Origin: QQUD01 sp039029915
Lineage (GTDB): Bacteria > Chloroflexota > Anaerolineae > Promineifilales > Promineifilaceae
Reading direction: 5' to 3'
Assembly: GCA_039029915.1 (NCBI GenBank)
Contig: JBCCFD010000138.1
Span: forward strand, 1 to 16,269
Length of the DNA stretch: 16,269 nt
The notes beneath the pieces are model-generated. The model was not told where the DNA came from. It did not search any database and was given only the letters and a program-made list of their open reading frames with translations. Below, piece after piece: positions 1-6,948 of the stretch. The translations under genes and the position numbers were made by a program. The stretch's first letter is position 1, and the number at the start of each line of letters is the position of its first letter.

Positions 1-1605
1 CTCTGCAAAGGTAGGGGCGGCCGTTTGAGAACCCCAAGGGGCGCTTTGTGGCCGATCTAACTTAACGTAAATTACAACTTCGGGTTCATCTGCTGGCAGC
101 CAGCCAATAAACGAGCCAATCACATCATCAGGCAGATAGACACCGTTTTCGGCAATTTGAGCAGTACCCGTTTTGCCAGCTACCGTATAGCCCACAACCT
201 GCGCTTCCGCTACTTCGCGGAACACAGCCGCAGTAGCCATGGTGGTTACTTGCTGTGCCGCCTGACTGCCAATGGGTCGTCCAGCGATGCGAGGCTCAGT
301 CACGATGACCTCATCGTGCGTATGGATTTCTTGCACAATGTAAGGGCGCATCATGTACCCATCGTTCGCCAGCGCAGAAACGGCCGTAATCATCTGCAGC
401 GGTGTTACCGCAATCCCCTGCCCGTAAGCCGTCGTAGCTAAAAATGCCTCAGTCCAATATGAAGAGCCGGGAAGTGGCATTTGCCCATTGGCTTCAGCCA
501 TCAAATCAACACCCGATGGCCGACCGAACCCAAACGCCTGCATATAATCATAGAAAAGATCGGACCCCATATCTAAGGCCAGCCCAGCTGCCCCAACATT
601 GAGCGAACGTGCCAGCAGTGTCGTCATATCCGTTTCACCCGGTGCGCTGCGGTCCCAGTTGTATGTTTTGTGGCCGCCAACTTCGAGCACGCCGGAATCA
701 TAATAAGTTGACTGTGGCGTGACGACGCCTGAATCAAGCGCAGCCGCCATCGTAACCAGCTTCATGACTGAACCCGGTTCATGCTGCAGGCTAACAGCTG
801 GATTTAATAGAAGACCTTCTTCTGCTTCGTAGTAGGTGTAGGGGGAGTAACAAGGGGCACTCGCCATGGCTAAAATGGCACCTGTCTTGGGGTCCATCAC
901 AATAATTGAGCCACCTATGGCCGCGTGATCGCGCAAGGCTCTAGAAAGTTGAGTTTCCACTAGATGCTGCAGTGACCGATCGATGGTCAGAACTAAATCC
1001 TGCCCTTCATTGGCAATGACGCTTTGCTGTGAGGCTAATGGTGAAATATTAACCTGAGCAGAGGCGGCTTGCCCTTCGAGTTCTCGTTGATAGAAGCCCT
1101 CTAAGCCGGCTCCTCCGCGGCCTGTAAAGTCTACATAGCCTAGGGTGTGGCAAAGCAAATCGCCCTGAGGATAGTAACGACGAGGTAAGGCATCAATTTG
1201 AACACCTTCAAAATCAAGGTCCCGAATGTATTCAGCAACATCTGTGCCAACCCGACCCGCTAAAACAACGTTGGTTGTATCTGCCTGAATTAAGTTCAGA
1301 ATTTCAGTTCGGGAAATTTCAAGAACTGGCGAAAGACGCGTCGCAACTTCATCGGCATCAATGATAAGTCTTGGCGCAGCATTGATTTGATAATCGGCAG
1401 CATTGGAGGCTAGGATTGCTCCATTTCGGTCGTAGATAACGCCACGGCTAGGCACATCAATCACAGTAGCGGTATCGTTAATACGGTCAGCCCAGGTTGT
1501 TGCTTGGATTACCTGAAACGCAAAGAGGCGACCAACAATAATGAGGGTCGCAAAAATAAGACCGATGGAGACAATCCATAATCGTTTCTGTTGGCTACTA
1601 TTCAC
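1..1605 (-). CDS. ftsI: FtsI/PBP2-type peptidoglycan D,D-transpeptidase (3' end outside window)
   Basis: Class B penicillin-binding protein that cross-links septal peptidoglycan on the outer face of the membrane. 535 codons are present and the frame is still open at base 1; roughly 30-50 residues are probably missing. One N-terminal membrane anchor lies at about residues 9-33, followed by the PBP dimerisation domain (RGVIYDRNG at 54-62) and the transpeptidase domain from about 200. All three catalytic motifs are visible: S279-V-M-K282 (nucleophile Ser279), S334-L-N336 and K478-T-G480. The start is GTG at 1605. It follows AAGGAG by 6 nt and overlaps the end of the ftsL-like gene by 8 nt (GTGAATAG), which implies translational coupling. 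The neighbours are the usual division-cluster genes. SLN in place of the commoner SSN/SDN is a mild variant. The family call is firm; FtsI rather than a paralogue rests on context. Confidence 0.95.
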   Translation of the reverse strand, partial: MNSSQQKRLWIVSIGLIFATLIIVGRLFAFQVIQATTWADRINDTATVIDVPSRGVIYDRNGAILASNAADYQINAAPRLIIDADEVATRLSPVLEISRTEILNLIQADTTNVVLAGRVGTDVAEYIRDLDFEGVQIDALPRRYYPQGDLLCHTLGYVDFTGRGGAGLEGFYQRELEGQAASAQVNISPLASQQSVIANEGQDLVLTIDRSLQHLVETQLSRALRDHAAIGGSIIVMDPKTGAILAMASAPCYSPYTYYEAEEGLLLNPAVSLQHEPGSVMKLVTMAAALDSGVVTPQSTYYDSGVLEVGGHKTYNWDRSAPGETDMTTLLARSLNVGAAGLALDMGSDLFYDYMQAFGFGRPSGVDLMAEANGQMPLPGSSYWTEAFLATTAYGQGIAVTPLQMITAVSALANDGYMMRPYIVQEIHTHDEVIVTEPRIAGRPIGSQAAQQVTTMATAAVFREVAEAQVVGYTVAGKTGTAQIAENGVYLPDDVIGSFIGWLPADEPEVVIYVKLDRPQSAPWGSQTAAPTFAE

Positions 1606-2062
1606 GCGCTTCTCCTTGGACAAGCCCCGACATGTTGTTGCGCACGCTTAGCCAAAGGGCTTCACCTATTGTTTCGGGGAGAGGATCGGACTGTGGAGGT
1701 GAAGTTGGTAGAGCAACGGCCGTTTCTGCTGATTCAGGTGGATATTCTGGTACAACAATGTATTCAATATCTTCCGGATCCGCCTGGACAAACCCAAGCC
1801 TGATGGCTTCAGATTGTAGCCGATCGAGCGATTGTGCCTCAGCAATACCTTGTTCAAGGGTGCTATTGTCTCGCTTGAGTTCAACTAAATCGATCTGCTT
1901 AACCTGAACACGTCGACCAATCGTCGCAATACGACTAGCCTGACGGACATAAATGGCCCCCAGCAGGGCCGCTATAAACAGAATAATGCCCCAGCCTATG
2001 GCGGCTTGAGCTTCTGTGAGCCAACTTAATCGGCGGGCTTGTTCACGTGACTGTCTAGACAT
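1598..2062 (-). CDS. FtsL/DivIC-like septum protein
   Basis: A 154-residue bitopic membrane protein. It has a basic N-terminus, one transmembrane segment at about 21-39, then a heptad-like coiled-coil stretch at about 40-86 ending in an A-x-R-L-G-F-V motif, which is the classic FtsL/DivIC layout. A Pro/Ser-rich tail follows and is probably periplasmic or extracellular. In the known divisome such proteins bridge FtsQ/DivIB to FtsW-FtsI. Position between rsmH and ftsI is the normal place for ftsL. I chose ATG 2062 over ATG 2095 because it overlaps the rsmH stop by 8 nt (ATGTCTAG), mirroring the 8-nt overlap with ftsI at its other end. An ACGGCCGT copy encodes Thr-Ala-Val in the tail. FtsL sequences are too divergent to name the gene from sequence alone, so the symbol is left blank. 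Confidence 0.8.
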   Translation of the reverse strand: MSRQSREQARRLSWLTEAQAAIGWGIILFIAALLGAIYVRQASRIATIGRRVQVKQIDLVELKRDNSTLEQGIAEAQSLDRLQSEAIRLGFVQADPEDIEYIVVPEYPPESAETAVALPTSPPQSDPLPETIGEALWLSVRNNMSGLVQGEARE

Positions 2063-2975
2063 ACGATACTCTTTCTGCGACCCGTAATTTTGCACTCCGA
2101 CTCCGACTGTTGCCTATTATTTCTTCAGCCGTCGGCAAAATCGGTTTACGGGTAATCAGCTGCAGTTTTGGCTGTAACGGCCGTCTACCGTTTGGCAGTT
2201 CTGGCGCCTCTTCATACGTGCGGCTCATCTGCCGAAAAATCTGCTTTACGATACGGTCTTCCAATGAATGAAAGCTGATGACCACCAGACGACCACCTGG
2301 TTTAAGAAGATCAATGGCGGCGTGAATGCCATCAGATACGGCCGTTAGCTCATCATTCACCGCAATTCGTAAGGCCTGAAAAACTTTGGTAGCGGGATGA
2401 ATCCGACTGCGCTGTTTGCTATTTGACTTAATTAGCTCAGCGAGTTCAGTCGTGGTAAAAAGCGGTCGGTGGGTTACGATAAGCTTTGCTATTTTACGAC
2501 TCTGCTTTTCTTCACCATAGCGCCAAAATATCTCTGCAAGCTCTGATTCCGATAAATTGTTAATCAACTCTGCCGCTGTTTGACCTTGTGCTGTGTCAAA
2601 GCGCATATCCAATGCACCTTCACGCATAAACGAAAATCCTCGGGCGGCGGTGTCAAGCTGGCGGGAGGATAACCCTAAATCCAGCAAGATTCCATCAATA
2701 TTCTTAAAGTTTTTATCTTCACAAACCTGCGCCATATTGGCGTAGCTGCTGTTGATAAATATGACCCGCTCTGCCAAATCGCCAAGCTGGTTTTTAGCAA
2801 AAGCGATCGCTTCTGAGTCCCGATCAAACGCCAAAACGCGCCCTGTTGGTGCGGACGCGTTTAATATCCCTGTCGTGTGTCCGCCTGCCCCGAGTGTGCC
2901 GTCTAAATAACGGCCGTTTTCCCGAGGCTGTAAAAAATCAATGACTTCTTGAAAGAGAACGGGAATGTGTGCCAT
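2055..2975 (-). CDS. rsmH: 16S rRNA (cytosine(1402)-N(4))-methyltransferase RsmH
   Basis: 306 residues, a normal length for RsmH (MraW). It uses S-adenosylmethionine to N4-methylate C1402 in the decoding centre of 16S rRNA. Visible motifs in order: the SAM-binding loop GTLGAGGHT (26-34), the acidic FDRD (50-53), LLDLGLSS, the RGFSF/MRFD region, HPATKVFQALRIAVN, and GGRLVVISFHSLEDR towards the C-terminus. The gene lies between mraZ and the ftsL-like gene as in most bacteria and overlaps the latter by 8 nt. The start ATG 2975 gives the canonical opening (M-x-H-x-P-V-L) but has no Shine-Dalgarno sequence. The bases upstream are a heptamer repeat able to form a hairpin, so translation may depend on coupling to mraZ. 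Confidence 0.97.
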   Translation of the reverse strand: MAHIPVLFQEVIDFLQPRENGRYLDGTLGAGGHTTGILNASAPTGRVLAFDRDSEAIAFAKNQLGDLAERVIFINSSYANMAQVCEDKNFKNIDGILLDLGLSSRQLDTAARGFSFMREGALDMRFDTAQGQTAAELINNLSESELAEIFWRYGEEKQSRKIAKLIVTHRPLFTTTELAELIKSNSKQRSRIHPATKVFQALRIAVNDELTAVSDGIHAAIDLLKPGGRLVVISFHSLEDRIVKQIFRQMSRTYEEAPELPNGRRPLQPKLQLITRKPILPTAEEIIGNSRSRSAKLRVAERVSYV

Positions 2976-2979
2976 GGAA

Positions 2980-3043
2980 GTGTCAGGTGTCAGGTGTCAG
3001 GTGTCAGGTGGTCACTTGGCACCTGATACCTGATACCTGACAC
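2980..3043. repeat. Heptamer tandem repeats forming a long inverted repeat in the mraZ-rsmH gap
   Basis: Four copies of GTGTCAG (2980-3007) face three units of the reverse-complement type (ACCTGAT, ACCTGAT, ACCTGAC; 3021-3041). Pairing 2987-3009 with 3021-3043 gives a 23-bp stem with two imperfect positions and an 11-nt loop. In the rsmH mRNA the two imperfect pairs are A/C. The element fills almost the whole gap, starting 6 nt after the mraZ stop and ending 4 nt before the rsmH ATG, and leaves no room for a ribosome-binding site. It could be an attenuator, a translation block or an RNA-processing site. These are inferences. Confidence 0.85.
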
Positions 3044-3049
3044 ATCTTT

Positions 3050-3475
3050 TTAGATTCCCAAATCTGCCCAGCGTTCGGCGTCATCACTTGATTCAATCGA
3101 TTCCCGCACGCCGTCCCAAGCGTTCCTGCCCCAGATTTCCAAGTAATTGAAGTTTCCGGCAACAACAACTTCGCCATTGATTTCTGCAAAATCACGTAAA
3201 TATTGAGGAAGAAGAATTCGTCCCTGCTTATCTGGATTGAGATCAACAGCTCCTGAAAAAACGCGACGACGGAAAGCCCGAACGCTTTGATCAGATAACG
3301 GCCGTTGCGAAATTCGCCCGGCCAGAGCTTGCCATTCATCTTTAGAGAAAAGCATCAGATTTCGATCAAATCCGCGTGTCACCACGACACCATCAGCCAG
3401 CACACTCCGATACTTAGCCGGAATGGTAAGCCGTCCCTTGATGTCGATGGTGTGTATGAATTCTCCAAGAAACAT
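3050..3475 (-). CDS. mraZ: Transcriptional regulator MraZ
   Basis: 141 residues, the standard size. MraZ is a ring-forming, AbrB-like DNA-binding protein that in studied bacteria binds TGGG repeats upstream of its own gene and controls the division and cell-wall cluster. Both repeats of the fold carry the diagnostic motif: D11-x-K-G-R15 followed by LTIPAKYR, and D82-K-Q-G-R86 followed by ILLPQYLR. An in-frame start exists further upstream (3562), but ATG 3475 gives the canonical opening MFLGEF-x-H-T-I-D and is preferred; its Shine-Dalgarno match is weak. Matching TGGG boxes lie upstream at 3709-3732, supporting autoregulation. An ACGGCCGT copy is read as Gln-Arg-Pro-Leu. Confidence 0.96.
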   Translation of the reverse strand: MFLGEFIHTIDIKGRLTIPAKYRSVLADGVVVTRGFDRNLMLFSKDEWQALAGRISQRPLSDQSVRAFRRRVFSGAVDLNPDKQGRILLPQYLRDFAEINGEVVVAGNFNYLEIWGRNAWDGVRESIESSDDAERWADLGI

Positions 3476-3560
3476 GATTTCACAAAGTTGCGAACTGTGC
3501 CGCCCTTCAATTGAATCTCCCATAATCCAATTGTTAGGCAACACATTATTCGCTGAACTC

Positions 3561-3610
3561 AAGTGCCAAAGGGCTCAACCTTGAAAGGTTGTCCACTTTT
3601 GGCCTTTGGT
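3561..3610 (-). other. Inverted repeats in the mraZ leader
   Basis: Nested inverted repeats lie in the long untranslated leader of mraZ: CAACCT/AGGTTG (3576-3581 with 3586-3591) inside CCAAAGG/CCTTTGG (about 3566-3572 with 3603-3609). There is no T-run on the exit side, so this is not a clear terminator. A leader hairpin is plausible; function unknown. Confidence 0.35.
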
Positions 3611-3646
3611 AAGCAAGACTTGGCGGATGAATCACTTACCTCAAAT

Positions 3647-3660
3647 AGAACATTCGTTCT
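3647..3660 (-). promoter_or_regulatory. LexA (SOS) box-like palindrome in the mraZ leader
   Basis: The sequence AGAAC-ATTC-GTTCT has the perfect arms of the Gram-positive/actinobacterial type LexA site (GAAC-N4-GTTC). It lies about 77 nt downstream of the predicted mraZ transcription start and about 170 bp upstream of the mraZ ATG. A repressor bound there could act as a roadblock on the division cluster. The function is inference; a single 8-bp core match can occur by chance. Confidence 0.35.
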
Positions 3661-3707
3661 TTATTCCCCATTTCAGTAGGTTTTTCGCGGATTTTTGTGG
3701 TCAAATG

Positions 3708-3732
3708 CCCCACAATCACCCACAATCACCCA
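3708..3732 (-). promoter_or_regulatory. MraZ operator: three TGGG boxes at 10-bp spacing
   Basis: On the minus strand TGGG occurs at 3732-3729, 3722-3719 and 3712-3709, a perfect 10-bp period (TGGGTGATTG, TGGGTGATTG, TGGGGCATTT). This is the known MraZ site, TGGGN repeats separated by 5 bp, so one subunit per helical turn. The boxes begin 11 bp downstream of the -10 element, covering the start of the transcript, which fits repression by MraZ. Confidence 0.85.
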
Positions 3733-3743
3733 CTTTTGCAGGA

Positions 3744-3772
3744 ATTATACACTAGTTAAGGGATTATGTGAA
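3744..3772 (-). promoter_or_regulatory. Sigma70-type promoter of the mraZ operon
   Basis: Minus strand: TTCACA (3772-3767), a 17-bp spacer, then a perfect TATAAT (3749-3744). Predicted start is near 3737, giving a leader of about 260 nt that carries the MraZ boxes and the LexA-like site. Box quality and spacing are close to ideal. Confidence 0.8.
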
Positions 3773-3857
3773 GAGATTGGGATATGAGAATATGGTTCCT
3801 CAGAAAACAGCAAGCACTATAAAACGCACCCCCTCTCCCCTTTTCCCCATCCCTCCA

Positions 3858-4115
3858 CTCAGCTTGCGGCCTGAGACTGTTAAAGGCTTCACCTACTGCT
3901 CCTCCAATCAAGCCAGCAATTGATCAACCGCTTTGGCTTCGACAAGCTCAGCCGCCGCCACCAAACCCCCTCAACCTGTGGCCTGAGACTGTTGAAGGCT
4001 TCACCTACTGCTCTTCCAGTCAGGCTAGCAATTGACCAATCCGCTTTGGCTTCGACAGGTTCAGCCGCCGTTACCGCCCCTCAACCCGTGGCCTGAGCTT
4101 GTCGAAGGCTTCACC
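3858..4115. repeat. Degenerate tandem array of ~111-bp REP-like units
   Basis: Three diverged direct copies begin at 3858, 3970 and 4080 (periods 112 and 110 bp); the third is truncated after about 35 bp. Each begins with a CTCARCY-x-GTGGCCTGAG-like head followed by AAGGCTTCACC. Copies one and two end with CTTTGGCTTCGACA-RG-TTCAGCCGCC-like sequence. The opposed pair CTTCGACAAGCTCAG / CTGAGCTTGTCGAAG is a REP-type motif seen in many bacterial phyla. No coding frame is conserved. The array sits in the divergent gap between the mraZ promoter and the ankyrin lipoprotein gene. Confidence 0.85.
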
Positions 4116-4129
4116 CATCGCAACCAATT

Positions 4130-4159
4130 TTGAAGGTTTTTCAAAGCTCTGCGTACTAT
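4130..4159 (+). promoter_or_regulatory. Possible promoter of the ankyrin lipoprotein gene
   Basis: TTGAAG (4130-4135), an 18-bp spacer and TACTAT (4154-4159) form a modest sigma70-like pair about 30 bp before the start codon. Both hexamers match consensus at only 4 of 6 positions, so this is tentative. Confidence 0.3.
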
Positions 4160-4190
4160 GTGTAAATTTTGACAAAAAGGAATAAGAATA

Positions 4191-5039
4191 ATGAAAATGA
4201 AAAGCATCTTTTGGTCCACACTCTTACTCTTTCTATTTGTGGCATGCTCACCGACAAGTGCCGATACCGACTCTGTCGCTGAAGAAAACACAATCACCGA
4301 AACCGCAGAGGAAAACACAGCTCCTGAGATAGAGGAATCTGTGGAAGAAATGGAGGAAACAGAAGAGATTGAAGTTGTTGATGAAGTGGAGGAGATTCCT
4401 GAAGCTGAGGTCGAAGAAGAGAATGTTTATGCCGACCTATCTCAAGAAGAAAAGGATGAAGCGCTATTAACGGCCGTTCGTGACGATGATCTCGCAGCCG
4501 TTCAAGCACTCATTACAGCCGGAGCTGATTTAGATGTTATCGAGCCTGCGGTTGGTTTTACACCCGTGACAATATCTATCATTCGCAGCAATTCAGACAT
4601 CTTTAACGCGCTCACCCAAGCTGGGGCAAATATATCCACCATCGACAATCAAGGAAACACCCTTCTTCATCACGCTGCTACAACCAATCAGGTTGAAATT
4701 GCCACTGTTTTGCTTGCTGACGGTGAAATCGATTTGGAACACAGACGTGATCGTTTTGGATTTACCCCATTGCTGGCAGCTGCCTTTGAAGGGCAAGTCG
4801 AAATGGTTGAGCTTCTGATTGAACACGGTGCCAACATTGAGGCCGTAGATGATTGGAATGATACGGCCGTTAACGTTGCGGCGTGGAACGGTGAATTAGC
4901 AGCAATTGAAAAATTAATAGAGCTGGGCGCCAATCCAAATGTCGATAACAATAACGGGCAAAACGCTTTAGATCACGCCAAAAACCAGGGCCACGAAGAG
5001 GTAGAGGAATTTTTAGCAACGCTTATTGAGGATCAATAA
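4191..5039 (+). CDS. Acidic ankyrin-repeat lipoprotein
   Basis: 282 residues. The N-terminus is a lipoprotein signal (hydrophobic run then LFVAC, lipidated Cys19). It is followed by a strongly acidic, Glu-rich low-complexity linker (about 26-86) and four to five ankyrin repeats (about 88-280). Repeat hallmarks are visible: ALLTAVRDDDLAAVQALI, GNTLLHHAA, GFTPLLAAAFEGQVEMVELL and a final NALDHAKNQGHEEV. Ankyrin repeats bind partner proteins; a surface-tethered binding or scaffolding role is inferred and the partner is unknown. ATG 4191 has AAGGA 9 nt upstream. Two ACGGCCGT copies encode Thr-Ala-Val within the repeats. The gene stands alone: mraZ is divergent, and the sigma factor downstream has its own promoter-like sequence. 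Confidence 0.88.
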   Translation: MKMKSIFWSTLLLFLFVACSPTSADTDSVAEENTITETAEENTAPEIEESVEEMEETEEIEVVDEVEEIPEAEVEEENVYADLSQEEKDEALLTAVRDDDLAAVQALITAGADLDVIEPAVGFTPVTISIIRSNSDIFNALTQAGANISTIDNQGNTLLHHAATTNQVEIATVLLADGEIDLEHRRDRFGFTPLLAAAFEGQVEMVELLIEHGANIEAVDDWNDTAVNVAAWNGELAAIEKLIELGANPNVDNNNGQNALDHAKNQGHEEVEEFLATLIEDQ

Positions 5040-5100
5040 GAAGAGGCCAATATTTTCAAAAACGCCACTTTTGGGCAACGACTCTAGTTCACAATGCAAG

Positions 5101-5138
5101 GTGGGCAGTTTTACTGTCCACTTTAGCTTGGCTACAAT
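5101..5138 (+). promoter_or_regulatory. Promoter of the ECF sigma operon with an inverted repeat over the -35
   Basis: TTTACT (5110-5115), a 17-bp spacer and TACAAT (5133-5138) predict a start near 5145, only about 9 nt before the ATG. An inverted repeat (5101-5109 with 5113-5121, 8 of 9 pairs) has its 3-nt centre at the 5' end of the -35 hexamer and its right arm over the rest. It could be an operator for this promoter or a weak terminator for the upstream gene, since only TTT follows. Confidence 0.5.
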
Positions 5139-5153
5139 TTTCAGTTTGATTTT

Positions 5154-5723
5154 ATGAGCTCATCCGCATCATCTCGCAAGACACCATCCAACCAACAAAC
5201 TGAGCAGCTTGTTCAGCTCTATTACCCTTACATTGTGCGCCTCATTCATTCAATCATTCACGACATTGCCGAAGCTGAAGACCTAGCTCAAGAAACATTT
5301 ATAGCCGCCCTATTAAATTTAGATAGCGAACCTCAGTCGATCAACTATAAATCTTGGCTCTCAAAAATAGCTGTTAATAAAGCCCGCGATCTGTTACGAC
5401 GCAGAAGCGTTCGAAATCGATGGCAATCCTTATTTACACACAGCTTTCGCTCGACCACCCAAGGGCGTATTCCTGAGGAAATTGCGTCACAAAATGAAGT
5501 AAAAAAAGCGCTGTGGCTAGCTGTAGAATCACTGCCTGACAAACATCGAATTCCCATCATCCTGCGCTTTGGACACAATTTACCGATCAAAGAGATCGCA
5601 GACATCTTAGAAATACGAGAAGGAACTGTCCATTCGCGCCTCCATTATGCCCAGAAACAGCTCGCTCGAATTTTAGATCTAGACGTTGAGTCAGTTTTGC
5701 TTTTACAAGGGGGACAGCTATGA
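5154..5723 (+). CDS. ECF-family RNA polymerase sigma factor
   Basis: 189 residues, typical of group 4 (ECF) sigma factors. Region 2 spans about 18-85 and includes the core-binding/-10 signature AEDLAQETFIAAL (41-53) and the basic helix ending RDLLRRRSVR. Region 4 spans about 117-174, with the helix-turn-helix LPIKEIADILEIREGTVHSR that reads the -35. The stop codon overlaps the next start (ATGA, 5720-5723), the usual sigma/anti-sigma coupling. No Shine-Dalgarno sequence precedes ATG 5154, and the predicted transcript start is about 9 nt upstream, so the mRNA may be almost leaderless. The regulon and inducing signal cannot be read from the window. Confidence 0.95.
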   Translation: MSSSASSRKTPSNQQTEQLVQLYYPYIVRLIHSIIHDIAEAEDLAQETFIAALLNLDSEPQSINYKSWLSKIAVNKARDLLRRRSVRNRWQSLFTHSFRSTTQGRIPEEIASQNEVKKALWLAVESLPDKHRIPIILRFGHNLPIKEIADILEIREGTVHSRLHYAQKQLARILDLDVESVLLLQGGQL

Positions 5724-6679
5724 AATCTGAAAATTCCAAAAGGCTCCTTGAGCTTTTGACATTAGCGGATAATCGCCCCCTGACTCAAGATGAGCAAGCT
5801 ATGTTACGCGATTTATTAAATGACGAAGAGAATCGATTGGCGGCCTCCGCTTTGCAACATCTGCAAACCCATTACCAAATTGATGACATTAAAACTTGGT
5901 CAGCAGATGAACTTAATCATATTGCTAAAAATATAGGAACTCGTGTTGCAAACCAATCTCAGAGAAGGATAAGACAAGGCAACTTACAGCTCTTTGCCGG
6001 AGCAGTTGCGGGGCTTTTAATCGCTTTAGCCTTGATATTAACACGGCCGTTTCAAGCGCCCACTCCCATCGAACCAGCTATCGTGCCAACCAATACGGCC
6101 GTTCCCCTCCCCACACCAACACTACGACCCAATTACATTTACGCTGATTTGTTAACTGCCCCAACGCTTGATATTGCCGAATACGCTGCAGTTTATCCTT
6201 TAACCGTTTCTGAGGCGATGCAGCTTTGGAACCACGGCCTTTATCTTCCTATTCAAACATTAGAGAACTGGGAGCTAATCGGTGCAACTGTTAACAGTGA
6301 AGATGATATTTTTGAGATTGCCTTTGTCCAACAAGATCGAGGGTTTGAGTTTGTTTGGATATTGTCACAGGCACCGCTTAACGGCCGTTCGCCCCAAATC
6401 CCACTTCTCCCCACCTATCAACCGCTGCCTCAAATCGACAGCACCAACATTTACGCAGATGAACCAATTGCATCAGGCGAGTTTGAAGCCTATGCCCAAC
6501 AGATTGAATACGTCGATAACGTCAATGGTCGTCAAAGATGGATTGTCTACAACACCGTGACCTGGCAGCAAGATGAGCAGCTCTTCACGTTGAGCATGCC
6601 AAGTGACAACCTAGGTTCTATGTCTTTAGTGGCCACGCTTGCCGACCTCCTTCAAATGCGGCAAGTGCCATCTCGATAA
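5720..6679 (+). CDS. Putative membrane anti-sigma factor (cysteine-free)
   Basis: 319 residues. An N-terminal helical, probably cytoplasmic region (1-88) is followed by one transmembrane segment (about 90-107), a Thr/Pro-rich linker (112-136) and an extracytoplasmic domain to the end. This topology and the 4-nt overlap with the ECF sigma gene suggest that it holds the sigma factor at the membrane. There is no HxxxCxxC zinc motif and no cysteine at all, so it is not a zinc-binding anti-sigma protein. The outer domain (about 140-319) may sense an envelope signal; I do not recognise its family. Three ACGGCCGT copies lie here (Thr-Arg-Pro-Phe, Thr-Ala-Val and Asn-Gly-Arg readings). The role rests on context and topology. 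Confidence 0.7.
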   Translation: MKSENSKRLLELLTLADNRPLTQDEQAMLRDLLNDEENRLAASALQHLQTHYQIDDIKTWSADELNHIAKNIGTRVANQSQRRIRQGNLQLFAGAVAGLLIALALILTRPFQAPTPIEPAIVPTNTAVPLPTPTLRPNYIYADLLTAPTLDIAEYAAVYPLTVSEAMQLWNHGLYLPIQTLENWELIGATVNSEDDIFEIAFVQQDRGFEFVWILSQAPLNGRSPQIPLLPTYQPLPQIDSTNIYADEPIASGEFEAYAQQIEYVDNVNGRQRWIVYNTVTWQQDEQLFTLSMPSDNLGSMSLVATLADLLQMRQVPSR

Positions 6680-6897
6680 TGAGTCAGAGTAGATGCCAAT
6701 AACGGTTTTTGTTCAGAGAAATGGCAGATTTCAACGCTTCCATTTACCTAAAGAGTCAGCTAACAGACATCCAACAATGAAGTGACAATTGATGACACAA
6801 ATTTCCCTCTATGCGAAGGTTAACAGCCTGTAAACGGTCGATTAATGCCAGTTTGACAGTGGTGGAAATTTTTAAGGTCAAATGTTCGGTTTGCGTA
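6680..6897. other. Intergenic, no gene recognised
   Basis: The gap between the anti-sigma gene and the nrdR promoter shows no convincing ORF, terminator or repeat. A TTGACA at 6853-6858 lacks a -10 at usable spacing. The gap from the anti-sigma stop to nrdR totals 424 bp; the rest is the promoter and leader described separately. Confidence 0.6.
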
Positions 6898-6926
6898 TTG
6901 TCGCTCCTATAACCGTATGCTATAAT
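6898..6926 (+). promoter_or_regulatory. Promoter of nrdR
   Basis: TTGTCG (6898-6903), a 17-bp spacer and a perfect TATAAT (6921-6926), extended by TG one base upstream (TGC-TATAAT). The predicted start near 6933 gives a leader of about 170 nt. Confidence 0.75.
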
Positions 6927-6948
6927 GCCAAGAAGTACCCAAAATAGA

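Noticed and set aside
157..441. Plus-strand ORF opposite ftsI
   Set aside because: Shadow of a gene whose catalytic motifs are all intact on the other strand.
2980..3043. CRISPR repeat or rho-independent terminator after mraZ
   Set aside because: 7-bp units without spacers, and no T-run follows the stem on the mRNA strand.
3476..3562. N-terminal extension of MraZ
   Set aside because: MraZ proteins start at MFLGEF-like sequence; the extension is leader DNA.
4061..4318. Minus-strand ORF over the REP array and the ankyrin gene start
   Set aside because: It antisenses a clear lipoprotein signal peptide and runs into repeat DNA; no family features.
6853..6858. TTGACA as a second nrdR promoter
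   Set aside because: No acceptable -10 hexamer at 15-19 bp downstream.
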